This document shows, one piece after another, positions 7,422-16,339 of a DNA stretch of 38,187 bases. The stretch lies in the NCBI GenBank assembly GCA_035545535.1, contig DASZYF010000216.1:1-38187 (forward strand). Direction: 5' to 3'. This stretch comes from DASZYF01 sp035545535. Lineage in GTDB: Bacteria; Actinomycetota; Actinomycetes; Mycobacteriales; CAJCIY01. The notes under the pieces were generated by a model. The model was not told the origin of the DNA, did no database searches, and was given only the letters and a program-made list of their open reading frames with translations. The position numbers were made by a program, and so were the translations under genes. Position 1 is the first letter of the stretch. The number at the start of each line of letters is the position of its first letter.

Positions 7422-8258
7422 CTAGGAACCGAGCGGGTCCTCGTGCGCGTGCCGCGCGGATCGGGCGCTGATCTCGTCCCACTGCGGCACGCTCGCCCGG
7501 CGGCCGTGCCGCGGGCGCAGCTGCAGCGGCGCGACGGACGGCACGTCGACCGTCTCCGGGTCGGTCTCGTCGGGCTGGGCGTCGGGGTCGATGTCGAGGT
7601 CGACGACCGGGGCCGGCGGCGCGGACCGCAGCGCGACCGGCCGGAGGACCTCTTCCAGCACGTCGTCGGAGGCGGGCATCGTCGGGTCGATCATCGCGGC
7701 GGCCCGCGCGTCGGCCGACTCGATGCGACCCACGGACGGCTCGTAGATCCAGGTGGCCCACTCGCCGCCGGTGAGGTCGACGCGGACGCGCCACTGGCCG
7801 TCGGCGGCCAGGCGGCTGTCCCAGCCGACGATCGGGCGGCCGGGGCGGTGCCGGGCGACCCACTGCTCGACACGTTGCCCGAGCGGGATGCCCTGCACGA
7901 CGACGGCGCGGGCCTTGTCGGCCTGGTGCTGGCGCTCGGCGAGCACGGGGCCCTCGAACGCGGCGACCAGGTCGATCGGCACGCCGGCCGCGCCCGCGAT
8001 GGCGCCGGCCGGCTCACCGGCTCGGACCCGGCGCTGGATCTCGCGCGGCGTCAGCGAGCCCAGCCGGGACCCGCGCGCGCCGGGGAGCACGGCGGCGGAC
8101 GGCACAGTGGTGGTCGGCGCGGCGGGCGAGGCGTCGTCGAGGGCGTCGACGACCGCCCGGAGCCGGTCGTCGAGGACCAGGCGGAGCTCCTCGCCCTCAC
8201 ACTCGACGACGAGCGCCCCGCCGTCGCTGTGGGGCCCGACCAGCCGCACCTCGCGCAC
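7422..8258 (-). CDS. sepH: Septation protein SepH (DUF3071)
   Basis: The 278-residue protein matches SepH: N-terminal MREVRLVGPHSDGGALVVE, then LTPREIQRRVRAGE...GPVLAERQHQ (residues 69-110, the helix-turn-helix core), then a WRVRVDLTGGEWATWIYEP module, and a long acidic, Pro-rich disordered tail. In Streptomyces and mycobacteria SepH binds FtsZ and promotes its assembly at division septa. The start is GTG 8258, which gives the conserved N-terminus. It converges on the LLM gene (9-bp gap) and diverges from ctaG. It acts in the cytosol at the division site. Confidence 0.88.
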   Translation of the reverse strand: MREVRLVGPHSDGGALVVECEGEELRLVLDDRLRAVVDALDDASPAAPTTTVPSAAVLPGARGSRLGSLTPREIQRRVRAGEPAGAIAGAAGVPIDLVAAFEGPVLAERQHQADKARAVVVQGIPLGQRVEQWVARHRPGRPIVGWDSRLAADGQWRVRVDLTGGEWATWIYEPSVGRIESADARAAAMIDPTMPASDDVLEEVLRPVALRSAPPAPVVDLDIDPDAQPDETDPETVDVPSVAPLQLRPRHGRRASVPQWDEISARSARHAHEDPLGS

Positions 8259-8325
8259 GACCCCGAGAGTGGCACGCGGCGGGCCTCGCCGGGGCGCGCC
8301 GCGCGGGAGGAGGCAGGATCAGGCG

Positions 8326-9360
8326 GTGCCGCTGCCCCTCCCGCTCGCCGCGGGCCTGACGGTGCCGGCGTACGCCGGGCCGCCGGAGCCGCACGGCACC
8401 AGCGCGGTCACGGCCTGGACCTTCCAGCCCGCGATGGCGGTCGTCGTCGTCGCGCTGGGCCTGGCCTACGCGGCGGGGGTGCGGCGCTGCCGGGCCGGCG
8501 GCGAGCCGTGGGCGCGCTGGCGCGGGGCCATGTTCGGCAGCGGGCTGGCCGTCACCGTCATCGCCACGATGGGCTGGCCGGGCCGCTACGCGCACGTGCT
8601 CCTCTCGGCGTTCGCCACCCAGGCGCTGCTGCTCCTGCTCCTCGCACCGGCGCTGCTCGCGACCGGCGCCCCCCTCGGGCTCGCGGCCCGGGCGCTGCCG
8701 CCGCCGTGGGGCGCGCGGGTCTCGGCGGTGGTGGCCGGGCCGGTGTCGAAGGTGGTGCTGTCCCCCGCGGTCGCCCCGGTGACCATCCCGCTCGCCACGG
8801 GCGGCCTGTTCTTCACCCCGCTGCTCGGCATCGCGCTCCGGCACGCGAGCGTGCTGTTCGCGGTGCAGGTCGCGCTGCTCGTCCTCGGCTTCGTCTTCTC
8901 GCTCCCGCTCGCGGGTGAGGACGGCGGCACCTCGTCGCTGACCATCGGGCTCGGGGTGTTCCTCGGGCTGCTCGAGCTGCTGCTCGATGCGATCCCCGGC
9001 TTCGTGCTGCGCAGCAAGACGCACCTGCTGAGCACCGGCATGTGGCCCGGCCTCGCCCGGCCGTGGGGCGCGTCGCCGCTGCGCGACCAGCAGCTCGCGG
9101 GCGATGTCCTGTGGATCGTCGCCGAGGTGCTCGACATCCCGTTCCTCGCCGTGATGCTCTACCGCTGGACGAAGGCGGACGAGAAGGAGCAGGCCCGCGT
9201 CGACAGCGCGCTCGACGCGCGCAGCGAGAAGCCGCGGGCGGCGCAGGTGCTCGAGCCCGAGCTCGACGTGCCGTGGTGGGAGAAGGACCAGCGCATGTTC
9301 GATCCCGCCCGCGCGGCGCGCTACCGCGCCGACGCGCGCCGCAACCGCCCGGATCGCTAG
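8326..9360 (+). CDS. ctaG: CtaG-family cytochrome c oxidase assembly protein
   Basis: A 344-residue multi-pass membrane protein of the caa3-type CtaG family, linked to copper delivery or assembly of terminal oxidases. About six to seven hydrophobic helices run from residue 1 to 280 (for example WTFQPAMAVVVVALGLAYAA and LLLLLLAPALLATGAPLGLA). Family landmarks include the early His (EPHG), the HVLLSAFATQ segment and the DQQLAGDVLWIVAEVLDIP segment near the last helix. A charged cytosolic tail of about 70 residues contains WWEKDQRMFDPARAARYR. GTG 8326 is preceded by AGGAGG at 8308-8313. Orthology is good; the assembly role comes from the family. Confidence 0.85.
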   Translation: MPLPLPLAAGLTVPAYAGPPEPHGTSAVTAWTFQPAMAVVVVALGLAYAAGVRRCRAGGEPWARWRGAMFGSGLAVTVIATMGWPGRYAHVLLSAFATQALLLLLLAPALLATGAPLGLAARALPPPWGARVSAVVAGPVSKVVLSPAVAPVTIPLATGGLFFTPLLGIALRHASVLFAVQVALLVLGFVFSLPLAGEDGGTSSLTIGLGVFLGLLELLLDAIPGFVLRSKTHLLSTGMWPGLARPWGASPLRDQQLAGDVLWIVAEVLDIPFLAVMLYRWTKADEKEQARVDSALDARSEKPRAAQVLEPELDVPWWEKDQRMFDPARAARYRADARRNRPDR

Positions 9361-9387
9361 CGGCCGCCGGCGACGCTCACCGCTCGC

Positions 9388-10281
9388 TCAGGACGACAGC
9401 TCGGCCTCGAGCGGGAGCAGCTCCTCGCGGAGCGCGTCGAGGAAGTCCTCCCAGCCGATGGTCCCGACCGGCCGCACGACGAACTTGGTGATGCCACCTT
9501 CCACGTGCGCCCGGATCAGGTCGCGGGCCGCGGCCCAGCCGCGCGGCACGACCTGCTCGGGGTCGGCGTCGGGGTTGCGGGAGCGCAGCGCCTCGGCCAT
9601 CGCCGGGTGCAGCGGCTGGTCGGACAGCAGCAGCGGGATGCTCACGCCGTGGTGGTCGGCGTCGACCGCGCGCCCGGCCGCGGCGGCGGCCGCGTCGATC
9701 GCGACGCGACCCGCCGCCGTCTGCTCGGGTGTCATGAACGCGGCGAGCCACCCGTCGGCGAGCCGGCCGATGCGCTCCATCGCCTTCGGCCCTTGGCCGC
9801 CGAGCCACAGGTCGAGCGGCTTGAGCGGCAGCGGATCGACGTGCGCACCCTCGAGCGTGAAGAACTCGCCGTGATGCGTGACCTCGGGCTCCGACAGCAG
9901 CCGGCGGAGCACCAGGAGGCACTCGTCGAACAGCCGCCCGCGCTCTCCGGCGGTGACGGGGTACAGCTGCCGCTCGGCGGGGGTCGCGGCTTGCAAGCCG
10001 AACGCGGGCAGCACCCGCCTGGGCGCGAGTGCGGCCAGGCTGGCGAGCTGCTTCGCGAGGACGACCGGGTTGCGACCGGGCAGCACGACGACCCCGGTGC
10101 CGACCTTGAGGTTCGTGGTGCGCGACACCGCGTGCGCCATGCCGACGATCGGGTCGACGAGGTCGGCGCCCGGCCGCTCGCTGAACCACAGCGAGTCGAT
10201 GCCACGGGCCTCGCAGGCGTCGACCACAGCGCCGAGCTCGCTCGTCGCGCTCCCGGCGGCCACCCCGATGCGAACCTTCAC
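9388..10281 (-). CDS. LLM class F420-dependent oxidoreductase (TIGR03854-like)
   Basis: The 297-residue TIM-barrel protein has luciferase-like features: SLWFSERPG, NLKVGTGVVVLPGRNPVVLAK, the GERGRLFDECLLVLRRL helix and PLDLWLGGQGPKAMERIGRLADGWL. It resembles the F420-dependent TIGR03854 group, and its VLAKQLASL...RRVLPAFGL region differs from the other two LLM proteins here. It is the last gene of a five-gene minus-strand operon, 31 bp after the EcsC-like gene. It starts at GTG 10281 and converges on ctaG with a 27-bp gap. Substrate unknown; reduction of an electrophile with F420H2 is the likely chemistry. Confidence 0.83.
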   Translation of the reverse strand: MKVRIGVAAGSATSELGAVVDACEARGIDSLWFSERPGADLVDPIVGMAHAVSRTTNLKVGTGVVVLPGRNPVVLAKQLASLAALAPRRVLPAFGLQAATPAERQLYPVTAGERGRLFDECLLVLRRLLSEPEVTHHGEFFTLEGAHVDPLPLKPLDLWLGGQGPKAMERIGRLADGWLAAFMTPEQTAAGRVAIDAAAAAAGRAVDADHHGVSIPLLLSDQPLHPAMAEALRSRNPDADPEQVVPRGWAAARDLIRAHVEGGITKFVVRPVGTIGWEDFLDALREELLPLEAELSS

Positions 10282-10312
10282 GTGCTCACTCTAGGAAGCC
10301 GGTCGAGACGGC

Positions 10313-11002
10313 TCAGCCGCGCATCCCGAGGCGCCGCCGCTCCCGCGGGAAGTCGACGGGTGCCGGCCCGAAGGCCTTGCGCGCGGCCTTGATCGCCTCG
10401 GACGCGAGCCGGTGGTTGCCGACGCCACCGATGAGCGCGCCGACACCGAGCGGCAGCTCGCGGCCGAGCAGCAGCGCCCCCTGCTTGCGGCCGGCGCGGG
10501 TGAGGAAGCGCTGCCCGAGCAGCTTGTTCGCGGTCTCGACGACTGCGATGGGCGTGGCGTCCTCGAGCAGCCGGCCCCACTCCTTCGCGGGCGCGCCCAT
10601 CACCTTGCCGACGATCTTCGAGCCGGAGTCGCCGAGCAGCACGACGTAGAGCAGCGCCCGGCGGCGCCGCGCGTCGTCGAGCGGGATGCCGTGCACCTCG
10701 GCGACCGCGAGGCAGAACAGCGACGTCGCCTCCAGGAACGCGCTGATCTCGGCGACGTTGAGCGCGAGACCGGCGGCCGTGCCGAGGCCGGGCGCCGCGG
10801 CACTCGCACCCGCCGCGGCTCCGATGCCCGCGACGAGTCGCTGGTAGTGCGTCTCGAGCAGGCCGACGACCTGGTTGGGCGTCGCCTCCGGGTGCCGGGC
10901 CCGCACCCGCGCGATGTGCCGCTGCACCGCGGGGCGCTGGACGCGCATCGCCGCGTCGATGCCGCGTTCGAGTGCGCTCTGCGCGGTGTCGAGGACGGCC
11001 AC
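10313..11002 (-). CDS. EcsC-like membrane-associated protein
   Basis: A 229-residue protein with a central Ala/Gly-rich stretch (AAAGASAAAPGLGTAAGLAL) and the pattern RRRRALLYVVLLGDSG seen in EcsC-like actinobacterial proteins. A second glycine-rich stretch, LPLGVGALIGGVGNH, lies near residue 190. It probably associates with the membrane through short amphipathic helices. The GTG start at 11002 is abutted by GGAGGT, an unusual zero spacing, and no other start nearby fits better; Met19 (MRVQRPA) is an alternative. It sits 27 bp after the SDR gene in the same operon. Function unknown. Confidence 0.6.
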   Translation of the reverse strand: MAVLDTAQSALERGIDAAMRVQRPAVQRHIARVRARHPEATPNQVVGLLETHYQRLVAGIGAAAGASAAAPGLGTAAGLALNVAEISAFLEATSLFCLAVAEVHGIPLDDARRRRALLYVVLLGDSGSKIVGKVMGAPAKEWGRLLEDATPIAVVETANKLLGQRFLTRAGRKQGALLLGRELPLGVGALIGGVGNHRLASEAIKAARKAFGPAPVDFPRERRRLGMRG

Positions 11003-11029
11003 ACCTCCATCCTGCGGGATGCAGGCGTG

Positions 11030-11836
11030 CTACCCCCGCAGGCCTGCGGCCATGCCGGCGTAGAGGTGCTCGTCGGGCGTCGTGCGCCAGGTCTCGATCA
11101 GCGCGGCACCCATCGGGTCGCAGCCGACGCGCATGGGCCCGCTGTCCGCGAGGATCGCGTCGGCGATGAGCACCGCGGCCTTCTCGATGGTCGACAGCAT
11201 CGGCACCGCGCCGGCGTCCCGAGCCGCGATCGCGCGTTCGGCCATGGCGCGGTACACCGCGTGCTGCGCCGCCGGTGACGTGGAGCTCACCTCGGCACGC
11301 CACATGTCGGTGTCGATGGGGCCCGGCAGCACCTCGAGCACGCGCACGCCAAGGCCTTCGACCTCCATCCGCAGCGAGTCGCACACCGCGGACGCGGCGG
11401 CCTTGCTCGCGCGGTAGCCCGCGTAGAACGGCACCGGCATCAGGATCGAGCTCGACGTGACGGTGGCGACGACGCTCGGCGCGTTCGCGCGGAGCACCGG
11501 CAGCGCCGCCTTCGTCACGTTGAGCACGCCGATGACGTTCGTCTCGAGCATCAGGCGCCAGCCGTCGGCGTCGGAGTGCTCCACCGGTGAGTGGTCGACG
11601 TCCGCTCCTGCGTTGTTCACGACGACGGTGAGGTCGTCCGGCACCTCGATCGTCGACGGGTCCGTCACGTCGAGGCGCACGAGGCGGACGCGTTCGACGC
11701 CGTGGAGGTCGGCGCCGTCGGCCGGGTTGCGCATGCCCGCGAGCACGTCGAACCCGCGCTTCGCGAGCTCGAGCGCGACGCCCTTGCCGATGCCCCTGCT
11801 CGCACCCGTGACGAGCGCGCTTCCCCGCACCTCCAT
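11030..11836 (-). CDS. Short-chain dehydrogenase/reductase (SDR)
   Basis: A 268-residue Rossmann-fold oxidoreductase of the classical SDR type. It has the glycine motif TGASRGIG near the N-terminus, NNAG in the middle, the catalytic Ser in SSSIL and the YRASK (Y-x-x-x-K) motif, followed by VLPGPIDTDM. An Arg in the beta2-alpha3 region (MRNPAD) suggests NADP(H). ATG 11836 gives the conserved start. It lies 5 bp after the LLM gene, which implies coupled expression and perhaps a shared pathway. Substrate unknown. Confidence 0.87.
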   Translation of the reverse strand: MEVRGSALVTGASRGIGKGVALELAKRGFDVLAGMRNPADGADLHGVERVRLVRLDVTDPSTIEVPDDLTVVVNNAGADVDHSPVEHSDADGWRLMLETNVIGVLNVTKAALPVLRANAPSVVATVTSSSILMPVPFYAGYRASKAAASAVCDSLRMEVEGLGVRVLEVLPGPIDTDMWRAEVSSTSPAAQHAVYRAMAERAIAARDAGAVPMLSTIEKAAVLIADAILADSGPMRVGCDPMGAALIETWRTTPDEHLYAGMAAGLRG

Positions 11837-11841
11837 CGTGC

Positions 11842-12714
11842 TCAGCCCAGCTCGGCGAGGCGCGGCTGCACGGTCTCGCAGACGCGGCTGACGTAGCCCA
11901 CGGGGTCGGGGCCCGGCGGCATGATCTCGACCAGCTCGATGCCGAGAGCCGCGAACTCGGCCATGCTCGCGACGAACCCGTCCGGATCGCCGACGGGATC
12001 GCCGAAGCCGAGGATGGTCTTCTCGATCGTCGCCGGGTCGCGCCCTTCCGCCGCGCAGTGGTGGTCGAGGACCTCGAGCTTGTGCTTCACGGTCGCGACG
12101 TCGGTGGCGAACAGGTTGCACGCGTCCGCGTGACGGGCGACGAGCTTGAGCGTCTTCTTCTCACCGCTCCCGCCGATGAGGATCGGCGGCCGCGGCTGCT
12201 GGATCGGACGCGGGTTGCAGATGGTCTCGGCCAGCCGGTAGTGCTTGCCCTCGTAGGGCCCGTCGTCGTCGCTCCACATCTGCTGGCAGATCTCGAGTGC
12301 CTCCTCGAGCCGCTCGAACCGCTCGGCCAGCGGCGGGAACGGCACGCCGAGGCCCTTGTGCTCGCGCTCGTACCAGGCGGCGCCGATGCCGAGCATCGCG
12401 CGGCCGCCGGACACGACGTCGAGCGTGGTCACCGTCTTCGCGAGCAGGCCCGGGTGCCGGTAGGTGACGCCGGTGACCATGAGCGACAGGCGCATCCGCT
12501 CGGTGATGCCGGCCAGGAAGCCGAGCGCCGTGTAGCCCTCGAGCATCGGGTCGAACGAGGTGCCCACCGACTCCATCTGGAACCAGTGGTCCATGAGCGT
12601 GAACGTGTCGCAGCCGCCCTCCTCGGCGACCTTGGCTGTCGCGGCGAGGGTCGGGCCGACGGCTTCGCTGCCGCCGGGAAGCGTGAAGTTGACGTAGTGG
12701 ACTCCGAGGCGCAT
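11842..12714 (-). CDS. LLM class F420-dependent oxidoreductase (TIGR03560-like)
   Basis: The 290-residue protein begins MRLGVHYVNFTLPGG and shows TFTLMDHWFQM, the RLSLMVTGVTYRHPGLLAK strand, SGGRAMLGIGAAWYEREH, FPPLAERFERLEEALEI and PPILIGGSGEKKTLKLVARHAD. These are TIGR03560-type landmarks of F420-dependent luciferase-like enzymes. It is second in the operon after the mycothiol-linked enzyme (61 bp) and 5 bp before the SDR. ATG 12714 is a clear start. Substrate unknown. Confidence 0.86.
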   Translation of the reverse strand: MRLGVHYVNFTLPGGSEAVGPTLAATAKVAEEGGCDTFTLMDHWFQMESVGTSFDPMLEGYTALGFLAGITERMRLSLMVTGVTYRHPGLLAKTVTTLDVVSGGRAMLGIGAAWYEREHKGLGVPFPPLAERFERLEEALEICQQMWSDDDGPYEGKHYRLAETICNPRPIQQPRPPILIGGSGEKKTLKLVARHADACNLFATDVATVKHKLEVLDHHCAAEGRDPATIEKTILGFGDPVGDPDGFVASMAEFAALGIELVEIMPPGPDPVGYVSRVCETVQPRLAELG

Positions 12715-12775
12715 GCCTCAGTCCACCGCATCCGCCGGATCCGCGCTGCCCCCTCCCGGACCGCGTGCCGCCGGG

Positions 12776-13345
12776 CTAGGCCCGCGGGTCGCGGCCAAGG
12801 AAGGCCATGAGCTCCTCGGTGGGCGTCGCGTCCGCCGGCGGCTCGACGACCGGTCCGAACACCTGCGGGCTGCGCAACATCGTGTCCGGCATGCCCTCCA
12901 GGGCCGCGCGCACGAACGCGATGACCTCGGGGTCCATGTCGAGGCTGCGGCCCCAGGCACGCGAGAGGTCCCACGAGTGCAGGTGGGTGTCCATCGCCGG
13001 GAACGACAGCCGACGACCGATCGGCATCTCCCCCATCGGGGTCTCCTGCACGGCCTCGAGGTCGACGTTGGGCAACGCGTCCTTCACGGTCGCGATGGCT
13101 GCCGCCACGGTGCCGGCGGGGTCCTTCCCGGCGACCTCGACCGGGTCGCCCGCACCGGCCCAGCTGAAGTCGTTGCCGCCGCAGAGCGCCTCCGACATCG
13201 AGAGCACCTGCACGAGGTGGCCGGCGAGGTGGCGCGCCGTCCAGCCCTCGCACGGGGTGGGCGCGTCCCAGCCGGAGTCCGGGGCGGAGGCGACGACGCG
13301 ACCGAGCACGTCGAGACCGAAGCGGAGAACGTCAGCGCTGTCCAT
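12776..13345 (-). CDS. Mycothiol-dependent maleylpyruvate isomerase-like (MDMPI/DinB fold) protein
   Basis: The 189-residue four-helix-bundle protein carries the MDMPI signature PCEGWTARHLAGHL (residues 31-44) and DTHLHSWDLSRA (119-130). His43 and the His121/His123 pair supply the usual metal ligands. Families of this kind are metal-dependent and often use mycothiol; the close TIGR03086 group is of unknown substrate. I start at ATG 13345 (MDSADVLRFG); an in-frame ATG at 13375 would add ten residues. It leads a minus-strand operon with LLM, SDR, EcsC-like and LLM genes, just after the nrdJ terminator hairpin. Confidence 0.8.
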   Translation of the reverse strand: MDSADVLRFGLDVLGRVVASAPDSGWDAPTPCEGWTARHLAGHLVQVLSMSEALCGGNDFSWAGAGDPVEVAGKDPAGTVAAAIATVKDALPNVDLEAVQETPMGEMPIGRRLSFPAMDTHLHSWDLSRAWGRSLDMDPEVIAFVRAALEGMPDTMLRSPQVFGPVVEPPADATPTEELMAFLGRDPRA

Positions 13346-13385
13346 GCCGACGACCCTGCCATCGACCACCGACACGTGGGGCGCA

Positions 13386-13429
13386 CGCCGACGCGGCGGG
13401 GACAGAGGCCCGTCCCCGCCGCGTCGGCG
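13386..13429 (-). terminator. Perfect 18-bp stem hairpin downstream of nrdJ
   Basis: The arms 13386-13403 and 13412-13429 are exact reverse complements (18 of 18), with an 8-base loop. The hairpin starts 18 bases after the nrdJ stop and lies before the next gene. It has no T-run, as is common for terminators in GC-rich actinobacteria. It is the strongest hairpin I found in the window. Confidence 0.8.
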
Positions 13430-13447
13430 GTGCTCACATCGGGTGCG

Positions 13448-16339
13448 TCAGCTGCAGCCGGAGGTGCTACCGCAGGACTCGCAGACGTAGCAGGAGCCCG
13501 CGGGGCGCATCTTCACGCCGCAGGTGAAGCAGAGCGGCGCGTCGACCGCCGTCTGCCCGATGATGTCGAGCCCCGGGAGCGTGGGCTCGTTGGACGCCGC
13601 CGGGGCGGCGGGCGCCTCGGCCGGCGCGGGCGGGACGTCGACCGCGAGCCCGTCCGCCTCGATCTGCAGGTCGAGGTCGACGTCAGCATCGAGGCTGTCG
13701 GCGGTGTAGCTGCCGGTCTCGACCGCGCGGGTGCGCTCCTCGGCGGTGTAGATGCCGAGCTCGGAGCGCTTCTCGAACGGCAGGTAGTCCAGCGCGAGGC
13801 GGCGGAACAGGTAGTCCATCACCGAGTTCGCGATGCGGACGTCCGGGTCGTCGGTCATGCCGGCGGGGTCGAAGCGCATGTTGGTGAACTTCGACACGAA
13901 CGCCTCGAGCGGCACGCCGTACTGCAGGCCGATGGAGATGGCGACCGAGAACGCGTCCATGACACCGGCGAGCGTGGAGCCCTGCTTGGACATCTTGACG
14001 AAGATCTCGCCGAGGCCGTCGTCGGGGTAGCTGCCCGCGGTGACGTAGCCCTCGGCGCCGGCGACCGAGAACGAGATGGTCTGGCTCGGGCGCTTGCGCG
14101 GCAGGCGCTTGCGCTGGGGCCGGCCCTCCACCACGGTGGCCGCGGAGGCGACAGCCTTGCCGCTGTCCTTGGTCTTGGCGGACAGGGGCTGGCCGACCTT
14201 GCAGTTGTCGCGGTAGATCGCGAGCGCCTTGAGGCCGAGCTTCCAGCCCTCGACGTAGATGTGCTCGATCTCGTCGACGGTCGCCGACTCCGGCATGTTG
14301 ACCGTCTTGGAGATGGCGCCGCTGATGAACGGCTGCGTGGCGGCCATCATCCGCACGTGGCCCATCGGGGAGATGGACCGCTCCCCCATCGCGCAGTCGA
14401 ACACCGGGTAGTGCTCCGGGCGCAGGCCGGGCGCATCGATGACGTGGCCGTGCTCGCCGATGTAGCCGACGATCGCCTCGACCGTCTCCTCCTGGTAGCC
14501 GAGCGCGCGCAGCGCCCGCGGCACCGTGTGGTTGACGATCTGCATCGACGCGCCGCCGACGAGCTTCTTCAGCTTGACGAGCGCGAGGTCCGGCTCGATG
14601 CCGGTGGTGTCGCAGTCCATCATCAGGCCGATGGTGCCGGTGGGCGCGATGACCGAGGCCTGCGCGTTGCGCCAGCCGTTCTTCTCACCGATCTTCACGC
14701 ACTCGGCCCACGCCTTGGTGGCCTCGGCCAGCACGAGCTCGTCGTTGCCGCCGTAGGTGCGGACCGCGTCGTTGGCCGCGGCGTGCTTGCGCATGACCCG
14801 CTGGTGCGCGGACGCGTTGCGCTGGTAGCCCGCGTAGGGGCCGACGACCCCGGCGATCTCGGCCGAGCGCTTGTAGGAGGTGCCGGTCATGAGGCTCGTG
14901 ATGGCCGCGGCGAACGCGCGGCCGCTGTCGGAGTCGTAGGCGTGACCCGTGGCCATGAGCAGCGCACCGAGGTTCGCGTAGCCGATGCCGAGCTGGCGGT
15001 AGGCCCGCGTCGTCTGCCCGATCTTCTCGGTCGGGAAGTCGGCGAACGAGATCGAGATCTCCATCGCCGTGATGACGAGCTCGCACGCCTTCGCGAACAG
15101 CTTCGCGTCGAAGACGCCGTCGTCGGAGAGGAACTTCATGAGGTTCAGGCTCGCGAGGTTGCACGAGCTGTTGTCGAGGCTCATGTACTCCGAGCACGGG
15201 TTGGAGGCGGAGATGCGACCGGTCTCGGGGTTGGTGTGCCAGTCGTTGATGGTGCCGTCGTACTGGATGCCCGGGTCGGCGCACTCCCAGGCGGCCGTGG
15301 CGATCTGGCGCATGAGGCCGCGGGCGTCGACGGTCTCGATGACCTCGCCGTCGGTGCGGGCGCGCAGGCCGTACTCGGTGCCCTGCTCGTAGGCGCGCAT
15401 GAACGCGTCGTCGACGCGGACCGAGTTGTTGGCGTTCTGGTACTGCACGCTCGTGATGTCGGAGCCGCCGAGGTCCATGTCGTAGCCGGCGTCGCGCAGG
15501 ACGCGGATCTTGTCCTCCTCGCGCGCCTTGGTCTGCACGAACTCGACGATGTCGGGGTGGTCGACGTCGAGGACGACCATCTTCGCCGCGCGGCGCGTGG
15601 CGCCACCGCTCTTGATGGTTCCCGCGCTCGCGTCGGCGCCGCGCATGAACGAGACCGGCCCGCTCGCGGTGCCACCCGAGGACAGCAGCTCCTTCGAGGA
15701 GCGGATGCGCGAGAGGTTGAGGCCGGCGCCGGAGCCGCCCTTGAAGATCAGGCCCTCCTCGCGGTACCAGTTGAGGATCGCGTCCATGGTGTCGTCGACC
15801 GCGAGGATGAAGCAGGCCGAGACCTGCTGCGGCGCAGGCGTTCCCACGTTGAACCACACCGGCGAGTTGAAGCTGAACACCTGGTGCAGCAGCATGTGCG
15901 TGAGCTCGAGGCCGAAGATCTCGGCGTCCTCCTCGGACGCGAAGTACTCGCACACCCGGCCGGCCTCGACGTACTTGCCGACGACACGGTCGATGAGCTG
16001 GCGCAGGCTCGACTCCCGGGTGGGCGACCCGACGGCGCCGCGGAAGTACTTGGTGGTGACGATGTTGGCCGCGTTGACCGACCAGAAGTCGGGGAACTCC
16101 ACGCCGCGCTGCTCGAAGTTGATGGAGCCGTCGCGCCAGTTGGTCATGACGATGTCGCGGCGCTCCCACGTGACCGCGTCGTAGGGGTGCACGCCCTCGA
16201 CGGTGTAGACGCGGGGCACCTTGAGGCGCTGCGCCGGCGGGACGATCGCCCGCGTCGGCGGCGCGACCTCGACGCCGGGCAGCGGCGCGGTGCTGGACCC
16301 GCTGGCTGCGGTGCTGGTCAGGTCGACGGTCTCGGTCAT
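13448..16339 (-). CDS. nrdJ: Vitamin B12-dependent (class II) ribonucleoside-diphosphate reductase
   Basis: The 963-residue enzyme reduces ribonucleotides to deoxyribonucleotides using adenosylcobalamin, so it needs no oxygen and no small subunit. Visible catalytic residues are Cys176 (SACFIL, redox pair), the Asn380-Cys382-Glu384 triad in ASNPCSEY that carries the thiyl radical, and Cys393 (SSCNLASLN). Glycine-rich substrate loops (GGSGAGLNLSRIRSS) and PTGTIGLMMDCDTTGIEPD are intact. The tail is a Cys-rich module, CFTCGVKMRPAGSCYVCESC, ending GCS; it can form a zinc ribbon and the shuttle cysteines. ATG 16339 has AAGGGG upstream. It lies downstream of nrdR, its likely repressor. I see no cobalamin riboswitch ahead of it. 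Confidence 0.96.
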   Translation of the reverse strand: MTETVDLTSTAASGSSTAPLPGVEVAPPTRAIVPPAQRLKVPRVYTVEGVHPYDAVTWERRDIVMTNWRDGSINFEQRGVEFPDFWSVNAANIVTTKYFRGAVGSPTRESSLRQLIDRVVGKYVEAGRVCEYFASEEDAEIFGLELTHMLLHQVFSFNSPVWFNVGTPAPQQVSACFILAVDDTMDAILNWYREEGLIFKGGSGAGLNLSRIRSSKELLSSGGTASGPVSFMRGADASAGTIKSGGATRRAAKMVVLDVDHPDIVEFVQTKAREEDKIRVLRDAGYDMDLGGSDITSVQYQNANNSVRVDDAFMRAYEQGTEYGLRARTDGEVIETVDARGLMRQIATAAWECADPGIQYDGTINDWHTNPETGRISASNPCSEYMSLDNSSCNLASLNLMKFLSDDGVFDAKLFAKACELVITAMEISISFADFPTEKIGQTTRAYRQLGIGYANLGALLMATGHAYDSDSGRAFAAAITSLMTGTSYKRSAEIAGVVGPYAGYQRNASAHQRVMRKHAAANDAVRTYGGNDELVLAEATKAWAECVKIGEKNGWRNAQASVIAPTGTIGLMMDCDTTGIEPDLALVKLKKLVGGASMQIVNHTVPRALRALGYQEETVEAIVGYIGEHGHVIDAPGLRPEHYPVFDCAMGERSISPMGHVRMMAATQPFISGAISKTVNMPESATVDEIEHIYVEGWKLGLKALAIYRDNCKVGQPLSAKTKDSGKAVASAATVVEGRPQRKRLPRKRPSQTISFSVAGAEGYVTAGSYPDDGLGEIFVKMSKQGSTLAGVMDAFSVAISIGLQYGVPLEAFVSKFTNMRFDPAGMTDDPDVRIANSVMDYLFRRLALDYLPFEKRSELGIYTAEERTRAVETGSYTADSLDADVDLDLQIEADGLAVDVPPAPAEAPAAPAASNEPTLPGLDIIGQTAVDAPLCFTCGVKMRPAGSCYVCESCGSTSGCS

